A stretch of 64,000 bases of DNA from Erodium maritimum (taxonomy: Eukaryota > Streptophyta > Magnoliopsida > Geraniales > Geraniaceae). The position numbers and the translations under genes were made by a program. The notes beneath the pieces were generated by a model, which was not told where the DNA came from, did not search any database, and was given only the letters and a program-made list of their open reading frames with translations. Positions within the stretch are counted from its first letter, which is position 1; the number at the start of each line of letters is the position of its first letter. Where the stretch lies: positions 23,493,515 to 23,557,514 of the forward strand of contig OY997591.1 in the NCBI GenBank assembly GCA_963921825.1, written 5' to 3'. This document shows, in pieces, positions 34,568-46,487 of the stretch.

Positions 34568-35795
34568 TGTTGGGTCTCGATGGAGGGTATGAACAAATAC
34601 TTGCAGCGGAAATAACTCGAGACCATGTCATAGAACACTACCAAATATTAGATACACAAGAGAATAAACAATATGGATGTTTCCTTTACCAACTAGTTCA
34701 AGAAAAGGAAGAGAACACCAAAGAAACGATGATCGGCTTGAGTCTCCAAGACGCCTACGTATCCAATTGGAATCAAAGCCACGTAGTTCTTCTTTAGATG
34801 ACTCAAGAACACAACAAGAGGGGGGAAAAGTGCCAAACTCGAAATTGTAGTGTGAGAAGGAGAGAAGTTGTGTTTCTATTCTTGTCTTGTGATTTGTTGT
34901 AGGAAAAAGATGACTTAAACCATCAACAACCATCAAGGACAAGTAAGGTGTGAAGCATGGTGTGAAGTAAGACAAGCATGGTGCTAAGTATGGCAAGACA
35001 AGATGGGTTAGGTGGTGAATCACCAACACCTTAATCCTTGTCTTGCTTACTTAGTACTAATTAATCAAGACTTGATTAATTAGTTCCATGGGCCTTGGTT
35101 GCATGGGCCTTTCATGGGCCTCTTGGAACATGGCCCATGGCCATTCCCAACGAGGTCCCGTGACGTGCTCATCGCCTCCAAGCCTTCCATACCGGAAATG
35201 TCCAACGTTATCCAACGCGATCAATCCCAAGACTCCAAGCCTTGTCTTGATCCGTAATGTCCTATTCACTTACGGGCACATGACCCAAAACCCAGTTTTG
35301 GTCATGTCCCGAGACAACTCTCTTTTGGCCATTCTCCATAAATGTGTCAATGAGTTTCATCCTTCGATGTGACCCTTAGGTCTATGCATGTCGATAGATC
35401 AACGTAAAATCCCATTTTACTTGATCCTATATAAGTGGCAACTAACGAGACTTTAGTATTGCCTGACACTACATAGCGAATCGAACCAATCGATTCTAAC
35501 CTTTCCGTCGTCCCTGTCATTATCCTTTTATCTCCGATATCCTGATTGAGATAAGGCATAGAGCCGTCATCCTTATTATTCTCAATCACTGTTCCTTGAT
35601 ATGTGAGATGACTGAATATATGATACCTAGTATCATGTGCATGGCCATGCTATTCTTTCAGTCACTCTCGATCAAGCGGCCGAGAACCGATATCTTTCCC
35701 ATACCTCAGTATGAGGGATAAATCCCTTAGCCGTCTTTCGTGTCACTCATGCAACCCGTCCCCAAGCCAATCCTGGCCGTTATGGAAGCCCTGTT
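34568..35795 (-). mobile_element. Copia element 1, 5' LTR, inner part
   Basis: The 1228 bp of the 5' LTR next to the PBS, including CTATATAAG (35428-35436), the reverse complement of a TATA-like box. It ends at CTGTT (35791-35795), the left copy of element 2's target duplication. The outer 451 bp of the same LTR is at 53207-53657. Confidence 0.95.
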
Positions 35796-37471
35796 TGTTA
35801 GTCTTAGTGCCCGTAGTTCAATCATAAATGTCCAAATGTATATATCATCATTAGCAATAAGATTAAAGCGGCTTTCTATTACTTATGTGTTGGAGTAATA
35901 TATCGATGTGATTTCTGATCTATGCCCACCATGCGAATAGAACCATAGATCGAGATGGATCACACTCGATGGGTCCCTAGTCAATAAAGCTTCACTAGAA
36001 GCGACTAGTATGAAAGATGGCTCTTCATGGCTTACGTTCTGTTAGTCATTGGAATGGGATTCCGGAGTCTGATCATAGATATCATGTGGGACATGATATT
36101 GGACGACCCGCCCTGAATATGTGCCATAGATTGAGTCATTAACATATTCAGTGTCGTAGCTTGTCATGTATCCTTAGACCAAGGAGTCTTTGTGATCACT
36201 ATGCAGTCAACAACTAAGTTTGACCTGAGCCTAACGTTGTCCGTAACAGGGCTTCCATAACGGCCAGGATTGGCTTGGGGACGGGTTGCATGAGTGACAC
36301 GAAAGACGGCTAAGGGATTTATCCCTCATACTGAGGTATGGGAAAGATATCGGTTCTCGGCCGCTTGATCGAGAGTGACTGAAAGAATAGCATGGCCATG
36401 CACATGATACTAGGTATCATATATTCAGTCATCTCACATATCAAGGAACAGTGATTGAGAATAATAAGGATGACGGCTCTATGCCTTATCTCAATCAGGA
36501 TATCGGAGATAAAAGGATAATGACAGGGAGGACGGAAAGGTTAGAATCGATTGGTTCGATTCGCTATGTAGTGTCAGGCAATACTAAAGTCTCGTTAGTT
36601 GCCACTTATATAGGATCAAGTAAAATGGGATTTTACGTTGATCTATCGACATGCATAGACCTAAGGGTCACACCGAAGGATGAAACTCATTGACACATTT
36701 ATGGAGAATGGCCAAAAGAGAGTTGTCTCGGGACATGACCAAAACTGGGTTTTGGGTCATGTGCCCGTAAGTGAATAGGACATTACGGATCAAGACAAGG
36801 CTTGGAGTCTTGGGATTGATCGCGTCGGATAATGTTGGACATTTCCGGTATGGAAGGCTTGGAGGCGATGAGCACGTCACGGGACCTCGTTGGGAATGGC
36901 CATGGGCCATGTTCCAAGAGGCCCATGAAAGGCCCATGCAACCAAGGCCCATGGAACTAATTAATCAAGTCTTGATTAATTAGTACTAAGTAAGCAAGAC
37001 AAGGATTAAGGTGTTGGTGATTCACCACCTAACCCATCTTGTCTTGCCATACTTAGCACCATGCTTGTCTTACTTCACACCATGCTTCACACCTTACTTG
37101 TCCTTGATGGTTGTTGATGGTTTAAGTCATCTTTTTCCTACAACAAATCACAAGACAAGAATAGAAACACAACTTCTCTCCCTCTCACACTACAATTTCG
37201 AGTTTGGCACTTTTCCCCCCTCTTGTTGTGTTCTTGAGTCATCTAAAGAAGAACTACGTGGCTTTGATTCCATTTGGATACGTAGGCGTCTTGGAGACTC
37301 AAGCCGATCATCGTTTCTTTGGTGTTCTCTTCCTTTTCTTGAACTAGTTGGTAAGGAAACATCCATATTGTTTATTCTCTTGTGTATCTAATATTTGGTA
37401 GTGTTCTATGACATGGTCTCGAGTTATTTCCGCTGCAAGTATGTGTTCATACCCTCCATCGAGACCCAACA
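35796..37471 (+). mobile_element. Copia element 2, 5' LTR (1676 bp)
   Basis: TGTTAGTCTTAG to GAGACCCAACA. Element 2 occupies 35796-53201 with TSD CTGTT (35791-35795 and 53202-53206). Its two LTRs differ at one base that I can see (near 37209 against 52939). A TATA-like CTTATATAGG is at 36605-36614 and a perfect 29-base palindrome (arm ACTAATTAATCAAG) at 36956-36984. Confidence 0.95.
36956..36984. repeat. Perfect 14+1+14 palindrome in the copia LTR
   Basis: ACTAATTAATCAAG, one centre base, then its exact reverse complement. It is present in the LTRs of all three elements (for example near 27789 and 40211). It lies about 350 bp downstream of the TATA-like box, so it would be in the transcribed part. 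A role in RNA folding or termination is possible but unproven. Confidence 0.8.
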
Positions 37472-37472
37472 G

Positions 37473-37484
37473 TGGTATCAGAGC
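37473..37484 (+). promoter_or_regulatory. Primer-binding site of copia element 2
   Basis: TGGTATCAGAGC, initiator-tRNA complementary, one base after the 5' LTR end at 37471. Confidence 0.95.
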
Positions 37485-39019
37485 CGTGCTACCTTCGGGA
37501 TTCACAAGAGAACTTTCGGTTTTGCTTGCTAGTTTCGGTTTTGCATGTTAATTTGCTAAATTGTTTGATAACATGTTTTAAATTCTTGTTTATGGGTTTA
37601 ATGCATGAAAAATGAATTTTTGAAAAGTTTATCAAATCTGGAATTTTTGAAAAAAATTTGATTTTTCGGGTCTCGGGAGCGGGACTCTCGGGGAGCCGAA
37701 ACCGGGACCGAACGGGGCTCCGTTGGACGGAGCTAGGCCAAGCATGACCATTGGATGGTCAATATGCCGAGCTAAACCGTTTTGTTAGTCATGACGAGTT
37801 TGGAACCGTCTTGATGAACTCAAAAATCAAATGTTCAAAAGTTTCAATTTTGAACGGTTTCGATAAATCGAGTATCAAAAATTTTCGAAACTTGGCAATT
37901 AATTAAAACCGGAAAATCACATGATGTTTGATAACATGCTTGTTTGATAACACGATGTGTGATGTGATGTTGGCATGGTGTACATAATAGCCCCGAGTTT
38001 GATTTAATTATTTATCGCTTTTCACGGCCTGCGAGCCGTTAGAGTTAGCGTGTAATTATTTTTTCGAGGTGTGGTCGTCGTACCACTTATTTGTAATATT
38101 TATTAATTCCCGACCTGCGAGTCGTGTATTAAATTGTAATATTTTACTCAAGACGAAGAAAGGGCGAAAAGGTCATTTGGTGGCTTCTCGGGTTTTGACA
38201 TCGGCTTGGAGTCGGTGGAGCTCAAGAAGCTAGTGGGAGTTAGTTTAGTGGGCTATTATGTACATATTTAACGCTTTATGCTTGGTTTAGTTTTTGCATG
38301 ATCTTTTCTATGTGTTTTAGAATTGCATGCTTAACTTAATTTACCGAGCATATCACCTCACATGCAAAGATAAAATTGGTTTTAATCATTGTCTGTGAGC
38401 CCTTAGAATCGTCATTACATTGGATGTAGTTGACGGGTTCGAAGGAAGAATTACATTGGATGTAATTGGAGGCATCATTACATTTGGAATGTAGTTGATG
38501 TGCTCATCGCATCTAGGATGTGCCAAAAGTTTAAAACACAACCGGACAAGTAAAAACGGGTCATGTCCGATACCTCCCAATTATCAACACCTTACTACCT
38601 CCCCGTCCTATGGGTGTCGTGCGCATTAGCGGAGCATCCATGGGAAAGCGGGGTAGTAGGTTTGGACGACATGTGTAGGTGTCGTGCGCATTAGCGGAGC
38701 ACCCACATAGTGACGGGCCATAGTTGAAAATTGGTGGACCCGACTACGATTCTCAGCCTGAGGTTGAGCTAGGGTATTAGATAGGGTAAGCCGTGTACAT
38801 GAGTACATACCCTAGCCAAGATTCACATTGGATGTGATTGGATGGAGTCCTACCTACATAGCTCGATTAAGTAGTGAGCATTAGTTCAGCTTAATCGGGT
38901 GAATCAAGGATCTTGGTTTTAGGTTCTAAAGGTTTAGAATCAATTGGTTGGTGTTTGAACTTGATCTTCATAAAATTTATTCAGTTTACTGATTATATTT
39001 TGTTTGTCGTGTAGATCAA
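37485..39019 (+). promoter_or_regulatory. Copia element 2 leader between PBS and gag
   Basis: A 1535-bp leader, the same length as in element 1. It contains repeated ATTACATTGGATGTA-type motifs (38410-38500) and two GTCGTGCGCATTAGCGGAGC copies (near 38617 and 38681). No open frame of note. Confidence 0.6.
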
Positions 39020-39714
39020 ATGGCAAGTACTTCAGCGAACAATAGTAGTTTGTCACTAAAAACCATTCTTGATAGGATCAAGCTAAGTGGGACAAACTAC
39101 TTGGACTGGGACAGAAACTTGAGGATAGTCCTCAAATTCGAGCGCAAAGAATATGTCCTAGACCAGGCTATCCCTGAGGAGCCAGCTAATAATGCCATTA
39201 GGGCCGTTAAGGATGCATACCAAAAGCACCTTAGCGATTCTATAGATGTGGCATGTATTATGCTGGGCTGCATGGAGTCTGATCTCCAAGACCAGTTCAT
39301 GGAGTACTCTGATGACCCCTATACTATGATGGGGATCATAAAGGGTATGTTCAAGGAAAGGGCACGTATCGTGAGATACAATGTCCTTAATGAACTTCTC
39401 TCCTGCAAAATGTCAGCAGGAGTCTCCGTGGGTCCTCATGTCCTAAAGATGAAGGGGCATCTCGAACATCTTAATCGACTGGGTCTTAAGATAGAGAACG
39501 AGATGGCAGCGGATGTGGTTCTGCGTTCCCTTCCTCGTTCATATGCTACGTTCGTCATGAACTATCATATGCACGATATGGACAAGACCATTTCAGAGTT
39601 GCATGGAATGTTGGTAACTGCTGAAAAGAACGTCAAGGATCAGGGATCCAAGGATGTTCTGATGGTCAGACAGGGAAACAGTTTCAAGAATAAGGGAACT
39701 GTTAGTGGTAAGGG
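39020..39714 (+). CDS. Copia element 2 Gag-Pol, N-terminal part (interrupted)
   Basis: The first 231 codons of Gag, almost identical to element 1, ending at AAGGG (39710-39714) where element 3 is inserted. The frame continues at 48181 with phase preserved: 695 nt before the break plus 10 nt after it give 235 codons before the Met at 48191. The extra codons after 39714 in the open frame belong to element 3's LTR. Confidence 0.9.
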
Positions 39715-41402
39715 TGTTGGGTCTCGAGGTAGGGTTGGAGATGAACCAACTCGCAGCGGAAAATCAATGAAAACCAAGAGACGATTAAAACCATGAAACA
39801 ACTAACAAAGAATGGATTCACAAGAGAAAAATTCAGCACTAGTTCTTACCAAAACAAGAACACCGGTTAACGAATGATTGGCTTGAGTCTCCAAGACGCC
39901 TACGTATCCACATGGGAATCAAAGCCACGTAGTTCTTCTCTTTGAGGACTCAAGAACACAAACATGGAGGTGGAAACTAGCCAAACCCGAAATGGCCATG
40001 GAAGAGGGAGAGAAAATGTGTTTCCTATTCTTGTCTTGTGTTTGTTATGTTGAAAAAAGATGACTTAAACATAACAAAACCCATACTTGTCCAACTAAAG
40101 GCATGGGACAAGTATGGTGTCAAGTAAGGTGTAAATAGGACAAAGTATGGCAAGACAAGATTGGGTTAGGTGGTGAATCACCAACACCTTAATCCTTGTC
40201 TTGCTTACTTAGTACTAATTAATCAAGACTTGATTAATTAGTTCCATGGGCCTTGGTTGCATGGGCCTTTCATGGGCCTCTTGGAACATGGCCCGTGACC
40301 ATTTCCAACGAGGTCCCGTGATTCGCTCATCGCCTCCATGCCTTCCATACCGGAAATGTCCAACATTATCCGACGCGATCAATCCCAAGACTCCAAGCCT
40401 TGTCTCGATCCGTAAAGTCCTATTCACTTACGGGCACATGACCCAAAACCCAGTTTTGGTCATGTCCCGAGACAACTCCCTTTTGGCCATTCTCCATAAA
40501 TGTGTCAATGAGTTTCATCCTCCGGTGTGACCCTTAGGTTTATGCATGTCAATAGATCAACGTAAAATCCTATTTTACTTGATCCTATTTAAGTGGCAAC
40601 TAACGAGACTTTAGTATTGCCTGACACTACATAACGAATCGACCCTGTCGATTCTAACCTTTCCGTCGTCCCTGTCATTATCCTTTTATCTCCGATATCC
40701 TGATTGAGATAAGGCATAGAGCCGTCATCCTTATTATTCTCAATCACCGTTCCTTGATATGTGAGATGACTGAAGATATGATACCCAGTATCATGTGCAT
40801 GGCCATGCTATTCTTCCAGTCACTCTCGATCAAGTGGCCGAGAACCGATATCTTTCCCATACCTTAGTATGAGGGATAAATCCCTTAGCCGTCTTTCGTG
40901 TCACTCATGTAGCCCGTCCCCAAGCCAATCCTGGCCGTTATGGAAGCCCTGTTACGGACAACGTTAGGCTCAGGTCAAACTCAGTTGTTGACTACATAGC
41001 GATCACAAAGACTCCTTGGTCTAAGGATACATGACAAGCTACAACACTGAATATGTTCATGACTTAATCTATGGCACATATTCAGGGCGGGTCGTCCAAT
41101 ATCATGTCCCACATGATATCTATGATCAGACTCCGGAATCTCATTCCAATGACTAACAGAACGTAAGCCATAAAGAGCCATCTTTCATACTAGTCGCTTC
41201 TAGTGAAGCTTTGTTGACTAGGGACCCATCGAGTGTGATCTATCTCGATCTATGGTTCTATTCGCATGGTGGGCATAGATCAGAGCACACATCGATATAT
41301 TACTCCAACACATAAGTAATATAAAGCCGCTTTAATTTTATTGCTAACGATGATATATACATTTGGACATTTAGGATTGAACTACGGGCACTAAGACTAA
41401 CA
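39715..41402 (-). mobile_element. Copia element 3, 3' LTR (1688 bp)
   Basis: On the minus strand it starts TGTTAGTCTTAG after GGGCAAGTGGGAGAT and ends GAGACCCAACA. It belongs to a subfamily distinct from elements 1 and 2: the sequence next to the 3' end reads TCGAGGTAGGGTTGG rather than TCGATGGAGGG. Element 3 covers 39715-48175 with TSD AAGGG (39710-39714 and 48176-48180). Only one difference from its 5' LTR was seen (CATGTAGCC against CATCTAGCC). Confidence 0.95.
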
Positions 41403-41417
41403 ATCTCCCACTTGCCC
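41403..41417 (-). promoter_or_regulatory. Polypurine tract of copia element 3
   Basis: GGGCAAGTGGGAGAT on the minus strand, identical to those of elements 1 and 2, next to the 3' LTR. It is intact although the coding region beside it is not. Confidence 0.85.
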
Positions 41418-42990
41418 TAGTTCCAATCTAAACTCCAATATGTCCCCATCGACTTTACATGTCTAACATGTTCAGGCAGTGACACTGCCTCAGTCAACGG
41501 GTTGGCTATGTTATCATCTGTTGCAATATCGGTTATCTTCACTTCACCTCAGTTCAGTATTTATCTGATGAGGTGGATACGCCGCAGTACATGTTTGGAT
41601 TTGTTATGCGATCTAGGCTTTTAGCTTGCGCAATGGCCCTTGTGTTGTCGCAAAATGGATTCACCGGACTGGATGGGTTTTTAATTACACCCAGCCCTGC
41701 CATGAATTTCCAAATCCACATAGCCTCCTTAAGCTGCCTCTGCAGCATCCATGTACTTGGCCTCTGTCGTAGATTCGGCAATGGTATCTTGCTTTACGCT
41801 TTCCCAGCTAAAGCTCTGCCATTCAGCGTAAACACATATCCTGATTGACTTCTAAAGTCATCTGGATTTGTCTTGGAAAACTAGCGTCTACTCATCCTTC
41901 GACGACTAGTTCAGCATCATCTTTCCCCCGGGTTAGAATGATGTCTACTGGTACAACATAAGGCTTACGAGACGTCTGGTCTCATACATGTCATGGCATA
42001 TATGATCGATCCTGCCCCCAGGCGCATAGGATTCTCATCATCCTTTTCAGCTCATCAGGTGTCTTAGGACACTGAGTCTTGCTGAGATGAATGCCATGAC
42101 TAGTGGGTAAGAGTCCTTTCTTTGAATCGAGCATTAAGAACCTACTCAATGCCTTGTTCACATAGGTTCCCTGACTTAAATCCAAGACCCTCTTGGTGCG
42201 ATCTCTACATATCTTAATCCTTAAGATATGAGAAGCATCACCTAAGTCCTTTATTGAAAAACACTTCCTCAACCAAGCTTTAGTCTCGTGCAAGGTTGGG
42301 ATGTCGTTTTCAATGAGAACCAGAAAGGTAATATTGCTCCCACTAGCCTTCTTATAAACGCAAGATTCATCCTCGTTCTTGATTAAGCCAAATCCAATTA
42401 CAGCTTCATCAAAACGAAGGATCCAACTCCGAGAAGTTCGTTTCAATCCATAAATGGATTTCAACAACTTATAAATCTTTCCTTTATTCTTCGGATCGTC
42501 AAAACCTTTGGGCCGAGACATACAAACGTACTCAGTCAAATTTCCATTTAGGAAAGCGGTTTTGACATCCACTTGCCATATCTCGTAATTATGATACGCA
42601 GTTATGTCAAGAAGAATTTGGATCGATTTTGACCATAGCCACTAAGGAGAAGGTTTCCTCATAGTCAATCCATTGGATCTGCCTATAACCTTTCGCCACC
42701 AGTTGAGCTTTGTAGGTCAGAGGGTTGCCGTCCATGTCCATCTTCACCTTGAAGATCCATTTGCATCCTATGGTCCTCACACCATTGATGGGATCAACCG
42801 GTTCCCAGACTCGGTTGTCCGACATGGATTGCATTTCCTCCCTCATGGCTCCCAGCCATAACTCGGAGTTGGGCCCATCCACGACTTCCTGAAAGGTGGC
42901 TGGATCATCGTGATCCACCATGACTTCATTGTCACCTCCGGATACCATATCTTGGAGGTGGAAGATTGATCCTTTCAAATCGCCTTGGAC
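41418..42990 (-). pseudogene. Copia element 3 RT and RNase H relic, YVDD deleted
   Basis: The minus-strand pieces 42607-42978 and 41991-42572 match RT, and 41554-41781 matches RNase H, of elements 1 and 2. In the RT catalytic block element 3 reads FLVLIENDIPTL where the relatives have FLVLYVDDILLIGND: an in-frame 21-bp deletion near 42320 removes the catalytic YVDD. A deletion of about 85 bp near 41930 and several frameshifts separate RT from RNase H. No functional RT can come from this element. Confidence 0.9.
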
Positions 42991-43066
42991 CTTCCGGAAT
43001 TGTAACAGGAATTGGTTCTTACTCTACGACAATCTCTGGCTTCTTTCTACTGGGTTGCCAATTGGT

Positions 43067-44310
43067 TTAGACAGATCTGTACCATCCTGAATTTCTTCGA
43101 GATGCACAGTCCTCCCAATGACGTCTTTGGAAACAAAACTCCTTTTCCATAAAGACCCCACCCCATGCGATGAACACCATGTTCTCACTGGGATTGTAGA
43201 AGTGGTATCCCCTAGTTGCTTTGGGATACCACACGAAGGTGCATATCTCAGATCTTGGTTCGAGCTTAGTCGAAACCAAACGTTTCACATAAGCCTCGCA
43301 ACCACAAATCTTTAGGAAGGACAAAGCGGGCATCATCCCATTCCATTTTTAAAATGGTGTCCCTTCCACACCCTTCGTCGAAGCCCGATTCACTATGAAT
43401 GCGGTCGTCTCTAGAGCATAATCCCAGAAAGAGATTGGGAGATCAGTCCAACTAATAATGGAACGGACCATTGTCTAACAATGTCCGATTTCTCCGTTTG
43501 GCTACACCTTTCATCTACAGTGTCCCAAGAGGAGTCTATTCCAAAAGGATCCCATTCTCTTTTAGATGATCTAATAACTCTGTGGTCAAGTATTTTCCAC
43601 CTCGATCCAATCGAAGTGCCTTAATACCTTTGTCCAACTGGTTTTCTACTTTAATCTTAAACTCTTTGAATTTATCAAAAGCTTCAGACTTATGTCTCAG
43701 CGAATAGACATAACCATATTTACTGTAATCATCAGTAAATGTGATAAAGTAGCTAAAACCCCTCCTGGCAAGCGAAGTTATTGGTCTACACACATTCGAG
43801 TGTATCAGCCCCAATAATTCACCCGCCCTTTCATCGCGATCGATAAAAGGGCACTTTAGTCATTTTGGCCATCAAACAAACCTCGCACCTATCGATCGAA
43901 TGGAATTCGAATGAACCTGAAAGCCCGCACTTCTGAAGTGCTGATAGGCGCTTCTTATTTATGCGACCCAAATGACAGTGCCATAACAGAGTTAGGTTTA
44001 AATCGTTGGATTTAGACCTCTTGGTATTAACGGAATATATAGAACTTGAGGCATTGTTACCCATATCTAATATGTACAATCCTCCAACCATGTCAGTACT
44101 GGTATAAAACATATCATTGCATAGAACATTGAAAACTCCATTTCCAATATTAACATTATATCCTTCCTTGTTAAACACGGATACAGATATAATATTCCTA
44201 CTAAAAGTAGGTATGCAATATACATTATACAATACTAAGACAAGGCCTCTTGGCAAAGCAAGACTCATGGATCCTACAGCAGTTGCCACAACTCTGAGGT
44301 CCACTTCGTG
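43067..44310 (-). pseudogene. Copia element 3 integrase relic
   Basis: Four broken frames on the minus strand (43067-43336, 43345-43530, 43536-43814, 43831-44304) match integrase of elements 1 and 2. The HHCC region (HCHLGRINKKRL, CEVCLMAK) and core blocks HSNVCRP and LRLDRGGKY are recognisable. The core acids are altered: HSD became HSN and RGGEY became RGGKY. Frameshifts separate the pieces. Confidence 0.85.
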
Positions 44311-44933
44311 CTTTCCAGACCTCTCCTACTTTCAGCCACCATATATAAGTGCATGTGTGAGATTCAGTCCTGGTATCTAATACCCATGAATCTTTGGAAG
44401 TAGAGAGATGTAGCTCTATAGAGTTAATACCGGATGAAGGCACGGTCCCACCGCCCTTCCTTAGATCATCCAGGTTTCCTGATGAAGGCGCAGTCCTACT
44501 GCCCTTCTTCAGATCATCCACGCTATTTGATGAAGGCGCAGTCCCACTGCCCTTCTTCAGATCAGCCGTGAACTTCCTGTAATCCCGGTTCCAATGACCA
44601 GGCTGTTGGCAGTAGAAGCAGACATTCTCATGTGTCTCATCTTTCCTGCCAAGTGCGCATGGGCCCCGCCCTTGCCACTTCCAATTCCCTTGTTGACCAT
44701 CAGAATATCCTTGGATCCCAGATCCCTGATATATTCTTCTCAGCAATTAATGACACTTCATGTAACTCTGATATGGTCTTAGAGACAGCCTTGTCATGGA
44801 CATATTCTTTGCGTTCAGACCTGAGGACTATCCTCAAAATTCTGTACCAGTCCAAATAGTTTGTCCCATTTAGCTTGACCCTGTCAAGAATGGTTTTTAA
44901 TGACAAACTATTAATGTTCGCTGAACTTGCCAT
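44311..44933 (-). pseudogene. Copia element 3 gag and protease relic, with internal repeat
   Basis: Starts with a gag N-terminus like its relatives (NGTNYLDWYR) but jumps from YVHDKAV to SKTISELHEV, losing about 150 residues of Gag. The zinc knuckle is CFYCQQPGHWNRDY, with the last Cys changed to Tyr. After it a 16-residue block (DDLKKGSGTAPSS type) is present three times, against once in relatives. The protease motif DTGA is replaced by DTRT. Frames 44225-44746 and 44700-44933 overlap out of phase. Confidence 0.85.
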
Positions 44934-44935
44934 TT

Positions 44936-46474
44936 GATCTACAACAGATAAAATTCAATCAGTAAACTGAATAAATTTTATGAAGATCAAGCTTAGACAC
45001 CAACAATCGATTCTAAACCTTTAGAATCTGAAACCAAGATCCTTGATTCACTCGATTAAGCTGAACTAATGCTCACCACTTAATAGAGCTATGTAGGTAG
45101 GACTCCATCCAATCACATCCAATGTGACTCTTGGCTAGGGTATGTACATATGTACACGACTTACCCTATCTGTTACCCTAGCTCAACCTCAGGCTGAGAA
45201 TCGTAGTCGGGTCCACCAATTTTCAACTATGGCCCGTCACTATGTAGGTGCTCCGCTAATGCGCACGACACCCACATATGTCGTCCAAACCTACTACCCC
45301 GCTTCCCCATGGATGCTCCGCTAATGCGCACGACACCCATAGGACGGGGAGGTAGTAAGGTGTTGATGATTGGGAGGTATCGGACATGACCCGCTTTTAC
45401 TTGTCCAGTTGTGTTCAAAACTTTGGCACATCCTAGATGCGATGAGCACATCAACTACATTCCAAATGCAATGATGCCTCAAATTACATCCAATGTAATT
45501 CTTCCTTTGAACCCGTCAACTACATCCAATGCAATGACGGTTCTAAGGGTTCACACACAAGGATTAAAATTCCAATTTTATCTTTGCATGTGAGGTGATA
45601 TGCTCGGTAAATAAAGTTAAGCATGCAATTCTAAAACACAGAATTAATCATGCATAAACTAAACCAAGCATAAAGCGATAAATATGCACATAATAGCCCC
45701 CTAAACTAACTCCCACTAGCTTCTTGAGCTCCACCGACTCCAAGCCGATGCCAACACCCGAAAAGCCACCAAATGACCTTTTCGCCCTTTCTTCATCTTG
45801 AGTAAAATATTACAATTTAATACACGACTCGCAGGTCGGGAATAAATAAATATTACAAACAAGTGGTTCGACGACCACACCTTGAAAGAATAATTACACG
45901 TTAACTCTAACGGCTCGCAGGCCGTGAAAAGCGATAAATAATTAAATTGAGCTCGGGGCTATTATGTACACCATGCCAACATCACATCACACATCGTGTT
46001 ATCAAACAAGCATGTTATCAAACATCATGTGATTTTCCGGTTTTAATTAATAGCCAAGTTTCGAAATTTTTTGATGCTCGGTTTATCGAAACCGTTCAAA
46101 AATGAAACTTTTGAACATTTGATCTTCGAGTTCGTCATGACGGTTCCAAACTCGTCATAACTAACAAAACGGTTTAGCCTTAGCATATCAACCATCCAAT
46201 GGTCATGCTTGGCCTAGCTCCGTCCAACGGAGCCCCGTTCGGTCTCGGTTTCGGCTCCCCGAGAGTCCCGCTCCCGAGACCCGAAAAATCAAACTTTTTT
46301 CAAAATTTCCAGATTTGAAATAATTTTCAAAAATTCATTTTACATGCATTAAATCCATAAACAATAATTTAAAACATGTTATCAAACAATTTAGCAAAAC
46401 AACATGCCAAAAACGAAACTTTCAAGCAAAACCGAAACTTTGAACACCGTCTTGTGAATCCCGAAGGTAGCACG
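44936..46474 (-). promoter_or_regulatory. Copia element 3 leader, full length
   Basis: 1539 bp against 1535 bp in elements 1 and 2, with the same repeated motifs: GCTCCGCTAATGCGCACGAC twice (near 45250 and 45315) and ACATCCAATG copies near 45487-45530. The non-coding leader has kept its length while the coding region lost about 0.5 kb. Confidence 0.65.
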
Positions 46475-46486
46475 GCTCTGATACCA
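46475..46486 (-). promoter_or_regulatory. Primer-binding site of copia element 3
   Basis: TGGTATCAGAGC on the minus strand, unchanged from elements 1 and 2, one base from the 5' LTR. Confidence 0.95.
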
Positions 46487-46487
46487 C

